Notes: a model not told the origin generated them from the sequence alone. Positions 1-6,071 are shown, counted from the stretch's first letter. The stretch: DNA of 8,059 bases from an uncultured Candidatus Saccharibacteria bacterium (GCA_948571325.1 CAOZKB010000038.1:1-8059), one strand, 5' to 3'. Made by a program: numbers and translations.

Positions 1-2
1 GC

Positions 3-977
3 GTGGCGGGGCTGGCTATAATGACGCTCAAGCACGGTGCGGGCTACTACGCCAAAGCCTATCAAAACTTCGAGGCGTTTCATCGGACGCAGTTTAGCGA
101 AGATATACCGCTTGAACTCGATCCTGAGGATGTAAACTGGGACGAAGTGGCGGAAGATGTCAAAGACTTCGTAAAAAGTGTCGCTGACGCGCTCACTCCG
201 CAACACCTCCAAACCGACCAACAAACCGACGAGGACGCTACTCTTAGTGACGCAGAAATAGCAGAAGTCTTAGAAGCTAAGGGGCGAGGTGAGGACATTA
301 ACCCGCTTAACCGTATTTTGCCGGACGGCGATAATGACGGCGGTAAGGGCTGGCAATGCTCAAAGTATGCCGGCTACCTCGCTACCGGTAAACGTCAATA
401 CTCTGCCAAGAACCCCGACTACGGACCGGTCAATGGGCGCGATATGGTGGACTATCTCATTAGAACCTTTGGCTGGGTCGAGTGTAAGAAACAGAATGGC
501 GCCATCTTCTCCTATAATACCGGACAATACGGACATACTGGCATTGTGAAAGACGCTAAGAATAACATCGTAAATGACGCGAACTGGCAACCACTGGCAG
601 TCGGCACACATTATCTCAATCTAGACGCTGTAGGGGCGCGCTATGCCTGCCCGAAGTCAATGTTGGCACAAACTACTAACTCGATCAATAAAACACCACA
701 GAACGCCAATACGAAGCCCTCAGCGCCAGTTTCTAAACCAGTCGTAAGCACCAACCCCAACACTGGTAAAACGTACGTAGATAAACCACTGGCTTACCAC
801 AAAGGCGAAAAGGTAGTACCACTACGCAAGGTGGACTATGACGGCAGAAAGCTCCGCCAGTATGACGACCAATACTACATCGTCCAAGATGTGCCAGAGG
901 GCTGCGATAGAGTAGTACTAGGCGCACGCGGACAAGTCTGGGCGGCAATGAGAATTGAAGATATTAGAAGAGAATAA
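3..977 (+). CDS. CHAP-domain peptidoglycan hydrolase, probably 5'-truncated by the window edge
   Basis: Predicted cell-wall hydrolase (cysteine/histidine amidohydrolase/peptidase). Numbering from the GTG at base 3, the CHAP-like core spans about residues 112-200: a candidate catalytic Cys119 in GWQCSKYAGYL, His178 in YGHTGIV and a polar third residue in the NDANW segment (191-195). Before it lies an acidic, probably helical stretch (33-98). After it come a Pro/Asn/Thr/Ser-rich linker (about 222-258) and a 65-residue C-terminal region with many Tyr, Asp and Arg that I do not recognise, perhaps wall-binding. No signal peptide is visible, but only two bases precede the GTG, so the true start is probably outside the window and the visible start is arbitrary. 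Such proteins occur as phage endolysins and as wall-opening enzymes of conjugation or type IV secretion clusters; the window does not decide between these. The CHAP call is fairly firm, the biological setting is not. No clear terminator follows the TAA. Confidence 0.7.
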   Translation: MAGLAIMTLKHGAGYYAKAYQNFEAFHRTQFSEDIPLELDPEDVNWDEVAEDVKDFVKSVADALTPQHLQTDQQTDEDATLSDAEIAEVLEAKGRGEDINPLNRILPDGDNDGGKGWQCSKYAGYLATGKRQYSAKNPDYGPVNGRDMVDYLIRTFGWVECKKQNGAIFSYNTGQYGHTGIVKDAKNNIVNDANWQPLAVGTHYLNLDAVGARYACPKSMLAQTTNSINKTPQNANTKPSAPVSKPVVSTNPNTGKTYVDKPLAYHKGEKVVPLRKVDYDGRKLRQYDDQYYIVQDVPEGCDRVVLGARGQVWAAMRIEDIRRE

Positions 978-992
978 AATCCCTAAAAAGTC

Positions 993-1021
993 TTGCGCTA
1001 TTATGGGAAATGGTGTATACT
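993..1021 (+). promoter_or_regulatory. Sigma70-type promoter for the secreted-protein gene
   Basis: TTGCGC (993-998), a 17-base spacer and TATACT (1016-1021) give a good -35/-10 pair, predicting transcription from about 1028. A near-perfect palindrome overlaps the -10 (annotated separately). The downstream unit is the leader peptide plus the 164-residue secreted protein. Confidence 0.6.
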
Positions 1022-1027
1022 TATACA
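1014..1027. promoter_or_regulatory. Palindrome over the -10 box, possible operator
   Basis: TGTATA-CT-TATACA is a perfect 6-bp inverted repeat with a 2-base centre. It covers the -10 hexamer and the bases up to the expected transcription start. A dimeric repressor bound here would block RNA polymerase. AT-rich palindromes also arise by chance around -10 boxes, so this is only a candidate. Confidence 0.3.
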
Positions 1028-1048
1028 TGTGTTCAACGGCGGGGTGAT

Positions 1049-1090
1049 ATGACAAGCACTTTTCAAGAAAGGTTCAATGGTGAAGTTTAA
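1049..1090 (+). CDS. Possible 13-residue leader peptide coupled to the secreted-protein gene
   Basis: A short ORF, ATG at 1049, encodes MTSTFQERFNGEV and stops with TAA at 1088-1090. Its stop overlaps the next gene's ATG as TAATG, a classic translational-coupling arrangement. Just before it, GGGGTGAT (1041-1048) closely resembles the anti-Shine-Dalgarno complement, whereas the main gene's nearest purine-rich stretch (GAAAGG, about 1067-1072) is 17 bases from its ATG, too far for efficient initiation. This suggests ribosomes load at 1049 and re-initiate at 1090. Too short to assess as a peptide; the alternative is that the whole stretch is plain 5' UTR. Confidence 0.35.
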   Translation: MTSTFQERFNGEV

Positions 1091-1584
1091 TGAAGAAAAT
1101 GCGTAATTTTTTGGCGATGGCGCTTGCTATCGTCATGACTATGTCCGTGTCCGTTCCGGCTTTTGCGGCGGAAGCCACGCCCGACAACGAGAGCGTTCCG
1201 ACGATTGAGGCGAGCCTTCCTGGCAGCGGCAATGGAGACGTTGCCATGCCGATGACTTCTGGCGGAAAGAATTGCCCGGGAGTCGGCAGTTTCTGGTATG
1301 AGATTATCAGCCAAGAGGAAGGGCGTGGCGGCATCAACGCGACGGTTAACGTTCAGGTGATCAGCCCGGGATATAACGGCTGGAATATGTCGATGGACGT
1401 CAAGGCATACGATGCCAACAACATGGAACTGTGGGAGAAGAAAGATGCGGAATTCGTCTCCGCAGGCTTTAAGGTTTGGTGTGGTCCGGAAGTGACACGT
1501 CTTGTTTTGCGTATCCGTCAGCCGAACAATGCGGACGATCATTTTACGGTCAGCGTCAACTGGGTGGACGGAGTAAGATCCTAA
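1090..1584 (+). CDS. Small secreted protein of unknown function with a Sec signal peptide
   Basis: A 164-residue protein with a textbook Sec signal peptide: basic start (MKKMR), hydrophobic core (about 7-22) and a predicted signal peptidase I site after Ala26 (PAFA/AEA). The mature part is about 138 residues: a flexible Pro/Ser/Gly-rich stretch (28-60), then a domain with alternating hydrophobic segments typical of a beta-sandwich (about 65-162). It has exactly two cysteines, Cys62 and Cys131, which could form one disulfide. I recognise no family. No LPxTG, transmembrane anchor or lipobox is seen, so it is probably released. The signal peptide resembles those of Clostridia, and the GC-rich third positions (which also open long frames antisense) differ from the AT-richer ABC genes downstream, consistent with transfer but not proof. 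The first in-frame start after a TGA at 1081 is the ATG at 1090. It has its own promoter and terminator, so it is monocistronic apart from the possible leader peptide. Confidence 0.8.
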   Translation: MKKMRNFLAMALAIVMTMSVSVPAFAAEATPDNESVPTIEASLPGSGNGDVAMPMTSGGKNCPGVGSFWYEIISQEEGRGGINATVNVQVISPGYNGWNMSMDVKAYDANNMELWEKKDAEFVSAGFKVWCGPEVTRLVLRIRQPNNADDHFTVSVNWVDGVRS

Positions 1585-1670
1585 GGATTAACCTTCGGTC
1601 ACTTACCCCCCCAAACAACTGTATAGGTATTCCGAATAATTTTGTTAGCTCATACTCACCGTTGAATACA

Positions 1671-1695
1671 GCCCCGACTTCGGTCGGGGCCTTTT
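1671..1695 (+). terminator. Rho-independent terminator after the secreted-protein gene
   Basis: GCCCCGAC (1671-1678), a TTCG tetraloop and GTCGGGGC (1683-1690) form a perfect 8-bp stem closed by the very stable C(UUCG)G loop, followed by CTTTT. It lies 86 bases past the stop codon and separates this unit from the ABC operon. The stretch between the stop and the hairpin holds a run of seven C (1606-1612) and nothing else I can assign. Confidence 0.85.
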
Positions 1696-1722
1696 CATGT
1701 ACCAAAACATATTAAAAAGTTG

Positions 1723-1728
1723 TATAAT
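1723..1728 (+). promoter_or_regulatory. -10 box of the ABC operon, implying a leaderless mRNA
   Basis: A consensus TATAAT ends six bases before the ATG at 1735, so the predicted start of transcription coincides with the start codon. No Shine-Dalgarno precedes the ATG, which fits leaderless initiation. No convincing -35 is present at the right distance (around 1700-1705) and there is no TGn extension, so the assignment rests on the -10 match and its position after the terminator. Confidence 0.5.
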
Positions 1729-1734
1729 TAAGTT

Positions 1735-2397
1735 ATGACAATTAAACTAGCAAATCTTAATAAGAGTTATGGCAAGAAGCCAGTACTCTTTGATATTAAC
1801 TTAGAAATCCCTACTGGCAGTTTCACGATGCTCCGCGGCGTTAGCGGTTCGGGCAAATCGACTCTCCTCAGCATTATCGGCGGAATTGAACCAATGACAA
1901 GCGGACAGGTTCTCATCGACGGGCAGGATGTCAGCAAGCTCAAAGGAGGTGAGAGAGCGAACTTCTATCGACACAAAATCGGCTTTATCTTTCAAGGATT
2001 TTATCTCCAACCGCAGCTCACCATTGGCGAGAATATCGCCCTGATGGGGACTTTTGCCGGGATGCCGAAGAAAGAACGCGAAGCACGAGCGAGGGAACTC
2101 GCGGAGATGCTCGGCATTGCCGAAGTATTAGATAGCCTACCAGCAGAAATATCAGGCGGACAGGCAGAAAGAGCTTGCGCAGCCAGAGCGATGTTTATGA
2201 ATCCAGAGATTATCCTCGCGGATGAACCGACTAATAACCTTGACCCGGAAAATGCGAAGAATGTGATAGAAATGTTGAAGAAGATTCAACAGGACACTGG
2301 CGCGACTATGATTGTCGCAAGTCATGACCCGATGGTGGAGAAGTTTGCTTCGCAAGTAGTCAGCATCAAAGATGGTCGAGCGAGCGAGGAGAAATAG
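1735..2397 (+). CDS. ABC transporter ATP-binding protein, LolD/MacB/FtsE type
   Basis: A 220-residue stand-alone nucleotide-binding subunit with all ABC motifs: Walker A GVSGSGKST (35-43), Q-loop Gln87 in FIFQGF, signature EISGGQ (138-143), Walker B IILADE (159-164, catalytic Glu164), D-loop NNLD (167-170) and H-loop His197. The spacing, the DEPTNNLD block and the short length fit the MacB/LolD/FtsE family, which pairs with FtsX-fold permeases to move lipids, peptides or lipoproteins, or to transmit force across the envelope. The signature has Ile in place of the usual Leu and is followed by AER instead of QQR, mild departures that need not affect function. It is the first gene of a three-gene operon: the next start is two bases after its stop, with GAGGAG at its own 3' end as that gene's ribosome site. 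It probably energises the two permeases that follow. The substrate cannot be told from sequence. Confidence 0.92.
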   Translation: MTIKLANLNKSYGKKPVLFDINLEIPTGSFTMLRGVSGSGKSTLLSIIGGIEPMTSGQVLIDGQDVSKLKGGERANFYRHKIGFIFQGFYLQPQLTIGENIALMGTFAGMPKKEREARARELAEMLGIAEVLDSLPAEISGGQAERACAARAMFMNPEIILADEPTNNLDPENAKNVIEMLKKIQQDTGATMIVASHDPMVEKFASQVVSIKDGRASEEK

Positions 2398-2399
2398 GT

Positions 2400-3752
2400 A
2401 TGGGGCTAAAATTATCTGACGCTTTTAGACTAAGTTGGAGCAATATCGCGGGACATAAAAAGCGGAGTGCGGCGATTATTATAACGATTTCAATACTATT
2501 TGGAGCGATAATGGGGTTTAATTTTATGCTTCAAGGCTTACGCGAAACAATTCTCGATGCGGCACTACAGGCGAATGACGGAAAGGTCTATTTAGAAACT
2601 GGCTATCAAAATATCAGCTCAATTAATGAGGGTGATTTCACCGAGCTTGAAGATTTAGAAGCCGCACAGAAAATAGTGCGCGATACTGTCGCAGATTATC
2701 ATGGTAAAATTATCGGCGAAATGACAACCTATCAACTAGGAAACACGCGGTGGGTGATTAATCAGGCGGTCGCAGATGCGGTCGGGGAGCTGGATATGAG
2801 CCTTGACGAGTTGAAGCCAGACCAGATTCCTTTCCTTGCGCCTGAGTTTGAGGATGCGCATTTCCAGGGATATCTTTGGAACAATGGCAAAAAAGATGAA
2901 CACTTGGTTCGGGTGGGGGCGTATCCCTCGACTGAAGCTGGTAGCCCTACATTGCCAGGGTTTAATCCGCTTAATTTATTGCTTGGTATGGTTCATGGTT
3001 CTGCCACAGCTGCGCAGCCGATCATTATTGATGACGGCTCTGGTAAAGTTGTCGATTATCTCAACTCTATAGCGCAGACAAGAGTAGAGGATGGTACATA
3101 TGAAGATATCGCACAAGTGTTTAAGGACTGGCCGCCAGAAATGCGCTACATTGCAGTTTTCGATAATTATGACGATGCGGTCGCCTATTATTATGATGCT
3201 TATGGCAATAATTCTAATTCTCCCAAGTATGTACAGATTGATGAGAAGAAGTACTCGATATTAAATATGGACATTTTTGGGCGGGTAATTTATATTAGGC
3301 TGGATTTCGATAACCTCCAGTTCATGCTGACGACAATTGAGGTACTGTTTATCGTGATTGCGATTTTAATCGCAACCTTTACTTTCGCCCACTTGATTGA
3401 TCAGGATGCGGCGACAGTGGCCCTTTATCGCTCGCTTGGCGCAAGTACCGGGAATATCTATTTAATTTATTTCTTGTATCTCGTGGAGCTCTGCTTGCTC
3501 GCCGTTTTGTCCTGTATTGTGATTGCGTTCGTGTTTAGCGGGGTGATGTGGCTATGCAATGCGGGGGCATTGGCGGAAAGGCTGAAAGAGTATTATATCC
3601 TCAAAGATTTGCCAAAGGTTAATTTGTTTGGATTTAATAGTGCGTTCTTTGGCGTTGTTGGATCAATTATGTTGGTTGCTCCATTCTCGCTACTTCTGAC
3701 GATGCGCCGCTTCTCAGCTAAGCATATTGCGAAGAAACTAAAAGAGGATTAG
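2400..3752 (+). CDS. FtsX-like ABC permease, first of a tandem pair
   Basis: A 450-residue membrane protein with the MacB/LolC layout: cytoplasmic HKKR motif and first membrane helix (about 24-45), a large outward domain (about 46-305), then three helices (about 309-332, 354-383, 414-435). The segment between helices 2 and 3 holds RSLGAS (344-349), the typical FtsX-domain motif that contacts the ATPase. The outward domain has no cysteine and includes a NPLNLLLG patch (189-196) shared with the downstream permease. Its ATG lies two bases after the ATPase stop, with GAGGAG (2386-2391) eight bases upstream, so translation is coupled. It is a clear paralogue of the next gene, and the two probably form a heterodimeric channel with a dimer of the ATPase. 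No membrane-fusion partner or outer-membrane component is in the window, as expected for a cell without a classical outer membrane. Substrate unknown. Confidence 0.88.
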   Translation: MGLKLSDAFRLSWSNIAGHKKRSAAIIITISILFGAIMGFNFMLQGLRETILDAALQANDGKVYLETGYQNISSINEGDFTELEDLEAAQKIVRDTVADYHGKIIGEMTTYQLGNTRWVINQAVADAVGELDMSLDELKPDQIPFLAPEFEDAHFQGYLWNNGKKDEHLVRVGAYPSTEAGSPTLPGFNPLNLLLGMVHGSATAAQPIIIDDGSGKVVDYLNSIAQTRVEDGTYEDIAQVFKDWPPEMRYIAVFDNYDDAVAYYYDAYGNNSNSPKYVQIDEKKYSILNMDIFGRVIYIRLDFDNLQFMLTTIEVLFIVIAILIATFTFAHLIDQDAATVALYRSLGASTGNIYLIYFLYLVELCLLAVLSCIVIAFVFSGVMWLCNAGALAERLKEYYILKDLPKVNLFGFNSAFFGVVGSIMLVAPFSLLLTMRRFSAKHIAKKLKED

Positions 3753-3755
3753 AAA

Positions 3756-5120
3756 GTGCGACTAACGGATTATTTAAGGCTAGGCTTTGCTGGAGTCAAG
3801 GCTCATAAAAAGCGCGCATTTACGGTCGTGCTTATCGTCGGGCTACTATTCAGCGTGATTACGGCTGGTGCGTTTATATTACAAGGGCTAGAAAATATAG
3901 CGCTAGAAACGATGCTCGCACCGACTGATGGCAGGGTGTTAGTCGTGAGTAGTGTCGATACGAAGATTTGCGGAGATAACTGCGACATTGCGACAGAAGT
4001 GGTAGAGATCAAAAAGAATGTTGAGCGGTATGACGGAAAACTCATTCCAGCCAAGATTAGCCAGACCGCAGATGGAATGTTCTATAGGACAGAAGAAAAG
4101 GTGTTTAGTAGTGAAACGAACAATGCTACTGATGTAACGCGGGTTATTGTGCCACTCGGAACAGCGGCAAATCTCGCGGGAATAGAAATGCCAGAGCGCG
4201 ACGCGGAAGTCGCCGATAAACTAGCAGCCACCCAAGAAGTTCGAGAAAAAACACTCGGCAAAGTAGTGAAAAATGAAGCTAGCGAGAAATACTACATCAC
4301 TGAAATCTTGCCCAGCGGAGTGTATGCAAACAATCTATCATTCATGAATATCGGACAAGGCGGCAACCCATTGGATCTCATTCTAGGGCAAATACGGACC
4401 GGTGTGAGCCAGAACTTTATCACAAAATCCGCCAAGACAGAGCCGAAAATGGATGAGGACGACATGGGGCAATCGTCCGGCTTTATCGTGATGGAAGATA
4501 TTGATGCGGAAGCAATGGGAATGGTGCTTGCGCAGTTTGAGGATGTGAAAGCGGCCTATAATTACTATCAAGATAAGGCGAACTATTGCTCGGAAACCGA
4601 CCGCATATTTAACATGTGCGGCAAAGATTATATATATCAGGTGGTTTCGGCGGTTTCTGATCCAACCATGACCTACGAGAACCTACAAAATGCGTGGCTA
4701 GTGTTTATGCTTATCGCGGCAGTACTCACCATAATAGCACTGATTATCGCAATTAGCACTTATGGCCGGTTGATTGGTAAAGATCTGAAGATCATTTCAC
4801 TCTATCATGCGCTGGGCGCAACCAAGAGGCAGATTCGTGTAGTTTATGCCGTATATTTACTGATGTTAAGCTTGATGGCGGTGGTTTTTGCGATTTTACT
4901 AGGATTAGCGTTTGCCGCAACACTCAGTATTATGAATATGGAAGCACTAAAGCAAGTGTGGACATTGGCCTTTGGCACGCAAGCAAGCGAGATTTGGCTA
5001 ATTGGCTGGAATAATCTAGTTTGGTGGATTGTAGGGGTGATGATGTTGGCGCCAGTTGTAGCGGTAGTGCTCGGTAATGGTAATTTTACCAGCAAAGAGT
5101 TGGCGAGGAAGATGAAATAA
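3756..5120 (+). CDS. FtsX-like ABC permease, second of a tandem pair
   Basis: A 454-residue paralogue of the preceding gene with the same topology: HKKR then a first helix (about 22-43), an outward domain (about 44-310), and three C-terminal helices (about 313-335, 362-388, 419-439) with HALGAT (351-356) in the FtsX position. NPLDLILG (204-211) matches the partner's patch. Unlike the partner, its outward domain has four cysteines, Cys72/Cys76 (CGDNC) and Cys278/Cys288, suggesting one or two disulfides or a metal site. The start is GTG, three bases after the previous stop, with GAGG (3744-3747) eight bases upstream; no ATG fits better. It closes the operon. No terminator lies right behind it, so transcription may run into the RNA hairpin-terminator at 5205-5228. 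Identification as an ABC permease is firm; the role of the cysteines is speculative. Confidence 0.88.
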   Translation: MRLTDYLRLGFAGVKAHKKRAFTVVLIVGLLFSVITAGAFILQGLENIALETMLAPTDGRVLVVSSVDTKICGDNCDIATEVVEIKKNVERYDGKLIPAKISQTADGMFYRTEEKVFSSETNNATDVTRVIVPLGTAANLAGIEMPERDAEVADKLAATQEVREKTLGKVVKNEASEKYYITEILPSGVYANNLSFMNIGQGGNPLDLILGQIRTGVSQNFITKSAKTEPKMDEDDMGQSSGFIVMEDIDAEAMGMVLAQFEDVKAAYNYYQDKANYCSETDRIFNMCGKDYIYQVVSAVSDPTMTYENLQNAWLVFMLIAAVLTIIALIIAISTYGRLIGKDLKIISLYHALGATKRQIRVVYAVYLLMLSLMAVVFAILLGLAFAATLSIMNMEALKQVWTLAFGTQASEIWLIGWNNLVWWIVGVMMLAPVVAVVLGNGNFTSKELARKMK

Positions 5121-5135
5121 GCTTTGAGAAAACTC

Positions 5136-5164
5136 TTTACAACGCTAAATAGCTGTGCTATAAT
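5136..5164 (+). promoter_or_regulatory. Strong extended -10 promoter for the small RNA
   Basis: TTTACA (5136-5141), a 17-base spacer and TATAAT (5159-5164) preceded by TGC (extended -10). Transcription should begin near 5171. The box GTGCTATAAT is identical to that of the minus-strand gene at the right edge of the window. This is the best promoter in the window and drives a short non-coding transcript, which argues that the RNA itself matters. Confidence 0.75.
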
Positions 5165-5170
5165 GCAAGT

Positions 5171-5228
5171 ACTGGGCTGAGCGAAAGCTCTTGGTCCACC
5201 TCTCGGCGGGGCAGGACCCCGCCTTTTT
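5171..5228 (+). ncRNA. Candidate structured RNA upstream of DUF3800 (DUF3800-motif-like)
   Basis: A compact transcript of about 58 nt between a strong promoter and a DUF3800 gene. Hairpin 1: TGGGCT (5173-5178) pairs with GGTCCA (5193-5198), continued by GAGC/GCTC around a GAAA tetraloop (5183-5186), with a TT bulge at 5191-5192. Hairpin 2 is the terminator stem at 5205-5223. Published comparative searches described several conserved structures (DUF3800 RNA motifs) near genes of this family, with unknown function; this fits that association, but I cannot say which motif, if any, it matches. It could be a trans-acting RNA, a guide or antitoxin-like partner of the protein, or a cis attenuator. 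The promoter-RNA-terminator-protein order resembles type III toxin-antitoxin loci, though the tandem repeats usual there are absent. Confidence 0.6.
5205..5228 (+). terminator. Rho-independent terminator between the small RNA and the DUF3800 gene
   Basis: GGCGGGG (5205-5211), loop CAGGA and CCCCGCC (5217-5223) form a perfect 7-bp GC stem followed by TTTTT (5224-5228). It ends the small RNA and, by readthrough control, probably sets the level of the DUF3800 mRNA, because no other promoter is visible before that gene. CACC (5197-5200) and GGTG (5229-5232) could extend or compete with the stem. Confidence 0.8.
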
Positions 5229-5254
5229 GGTGTAATTAACGGAGTAAATCAGAA

Positions 5255-5944
5255 GTGGCTAAAGAATTAAGTATCTTCATTGACGAAAGCGGAGATTTTG
5301 GAGAATACGATCCTCGTTCACCTTTTTATATCATAAGTATGGTTACGCACGATCAAAGAAACAATATCTCTAGTCAGGTTAAAAATCTTGACCGAGTGTT
5401 AGCGGAAACGGAACTAAAACGCAATTTCATTCATATCGGACCGTTGATACGGCGAGAAGCAGAATACAAAAACCTTACCACGAAAGAGCGACTTCATATT
5501 TTGAAGAAGATGTTGGCGTTTGTTGATAAGGTCGAGTTTAAGCACGAATCGTTTGTGGTAGAAAAGAAGCATATTAAAAGCGATACAGAACTAATCCAGA
5601 AACTTTCACGTCAACTATCAGACTTTATTCGGGAACATTACCCTTATTTTACTTCATTTGATAAGGTAAAGATTTATTACGATAATGGTCAGGATGGAGT
5701 CGTACGTGTTCTCGTGGCGGTATTCTCTGCGTTGTTTGATAATGCCGAGTTCAAGAAAGCTGCTCAAAAAGATTACAAAATGCTCCAAGTAGCAGATTTA
5801 GTATGTACTGCCACGCTTACGGAGCTAAAGCTTAAAACGCATACATTGTCGCAGTCGGAACGACACGTGCTTGGCGATGATAAGAATATCAAGAAAGACT
5901 TCCTTAGACCTATCAAGAGAAAAGAGTTTAAGAATAGGGGGTAG
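5255..5944 (+). CDS. DUF3800 domain protein
   Basis: A 229-residue soluble protein covering a whole DUF3800 domain, a widespread family of unknown function; a nuclease-like role is often suspected because of conserved acidic residues, but that is inference. Family landmarks are clear: IFIDESGDFG near the N-terminus (7-16, with Asp10, Glu11, Asp14), the HIGPLIRRE segment (60-68), KIYYDNGQ (139-146, Asp143) and LQVADLV (177-183, Asp181). The four acidic positions could form a metal site. There is no signal peptide or membrane helix, and the C-terminus is basic (KRKEFKNRG). The start is a GTG with GGAG (5241-5244) ten bases upstream; no earlier start is better placed. It sits 26 bases beyond a terminator that ends a small structured RNA, with no promoter of its own, so expression likely depends on readthrough. 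Adjacent mobile-element genes suggest it is part of an accessory or defence-type cargo, but that is not shown. Confidence 0.88.
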   Translation: MAKELSIFIDESGDFGEYDPRSPFYIISMVTHDQRNNISSQVKNLDRVLAETELKRNFIHIGPLIRREAEYKNLTTKERLHILKKMLAFVDKVEFKHESFVVEKKHIKSDTELIQKLSRQLSDFIREHYPYFTSFDKVKIYYDNGQDGVVRVLVAVFSALFDNAEFKKAAQKDYKMLQVADLVCTATLTELKLKTHTLSQSERHVLGDDKNIKKDFLRPIKRKEFKNRG

Positions 5945-6020
5945 CGGTTCAGCGACGACGCGACCGACGAAGCCCCGCGGAACGCGCGGCGAGTGAGGGC
6001 GCGGAGGAGTGCTAGGGCGC
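5945..6020. other. GC-rich intergenic island with imperfect direct repeats
   Basis: Bases 5951-6020 are 76% G+C (53 of 70), sharply above the flanks. It contains GCGCGG...GAGTG twice with a 15-16-base period (5984-5995 and 5999-6011), AGGGCGC twice (5996-6002, 6014-6020), GCGAC twice (5952-5956, 5960-5964) and a 5-bp hairpin CCGCG/CGCGG (5975-5989). No gene is assigned. Possible readings are a recombinase arm or attachment region, a DNA-protein site or a remnant of the GC-rich tails seen behind some genes. I cannot choose between these. Confidence 0.4.
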
Positions 6021-6047
6021 AAAAAGTGGTGCCTAAGCACCACTTTC
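6021..6047. terminator. Bidirectional terminator between the DUF3800 gene and the recombinase gene
   Basis: AAAGTGGTGC (6023-6032), loop CTAA and GCACCACTTT (6037-6046) form a perfect 10-bp inverted repeat. Read on the minus strand, the stem is followed by TTTTT, a strong terminator for the recombinase transcript. On the plus strand it is followed by TTTCCTT, weaker but usable for the DUF3800 transcript. Its place between convergent genes fits shared use. Confidence 0.8.
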
Positions 6048-6071
6048 CTTACTACCTCCGACATATCACAC

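Noticed and set aside
1077..1106. Nine-codon ORF starting at the ATG at 1077 close to AAGG
   Set aside because: It overlaps the signal-peptide region of the main gene out of frame and does not couple to a start; the 13-codon ORF with the TAATG overlap is the better candidate.
1087..1542. Long open frame on the minus strand, antisense to the secreted protein
   Set aside because: The plus-strand gene has a perfect signal peptide, promoter and terminator; the antisense frame is explained by its GC-rich third positions and has no signals of its own.
5936..6013. Programmed -1 frameshift on GGGGG extending the DUF3800 protein by about 25 residues
   Set aside because: A G-run before the stop is a weak slip site without the usual heptamer, and the extension is low-complexity Arg/Ala/Glu; the protein is already full domain length. 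Noted only as a property of the GC-rich island.
6023..6046. attC-like or recombination hairpin near the recombinase gene
   Set aside because: The stem is perfect with flanking A and T runs and sits between convergent genes; it lacks the GTT/AAC core sites of integron attC, so a bidirectional terminator is the simpler reading.
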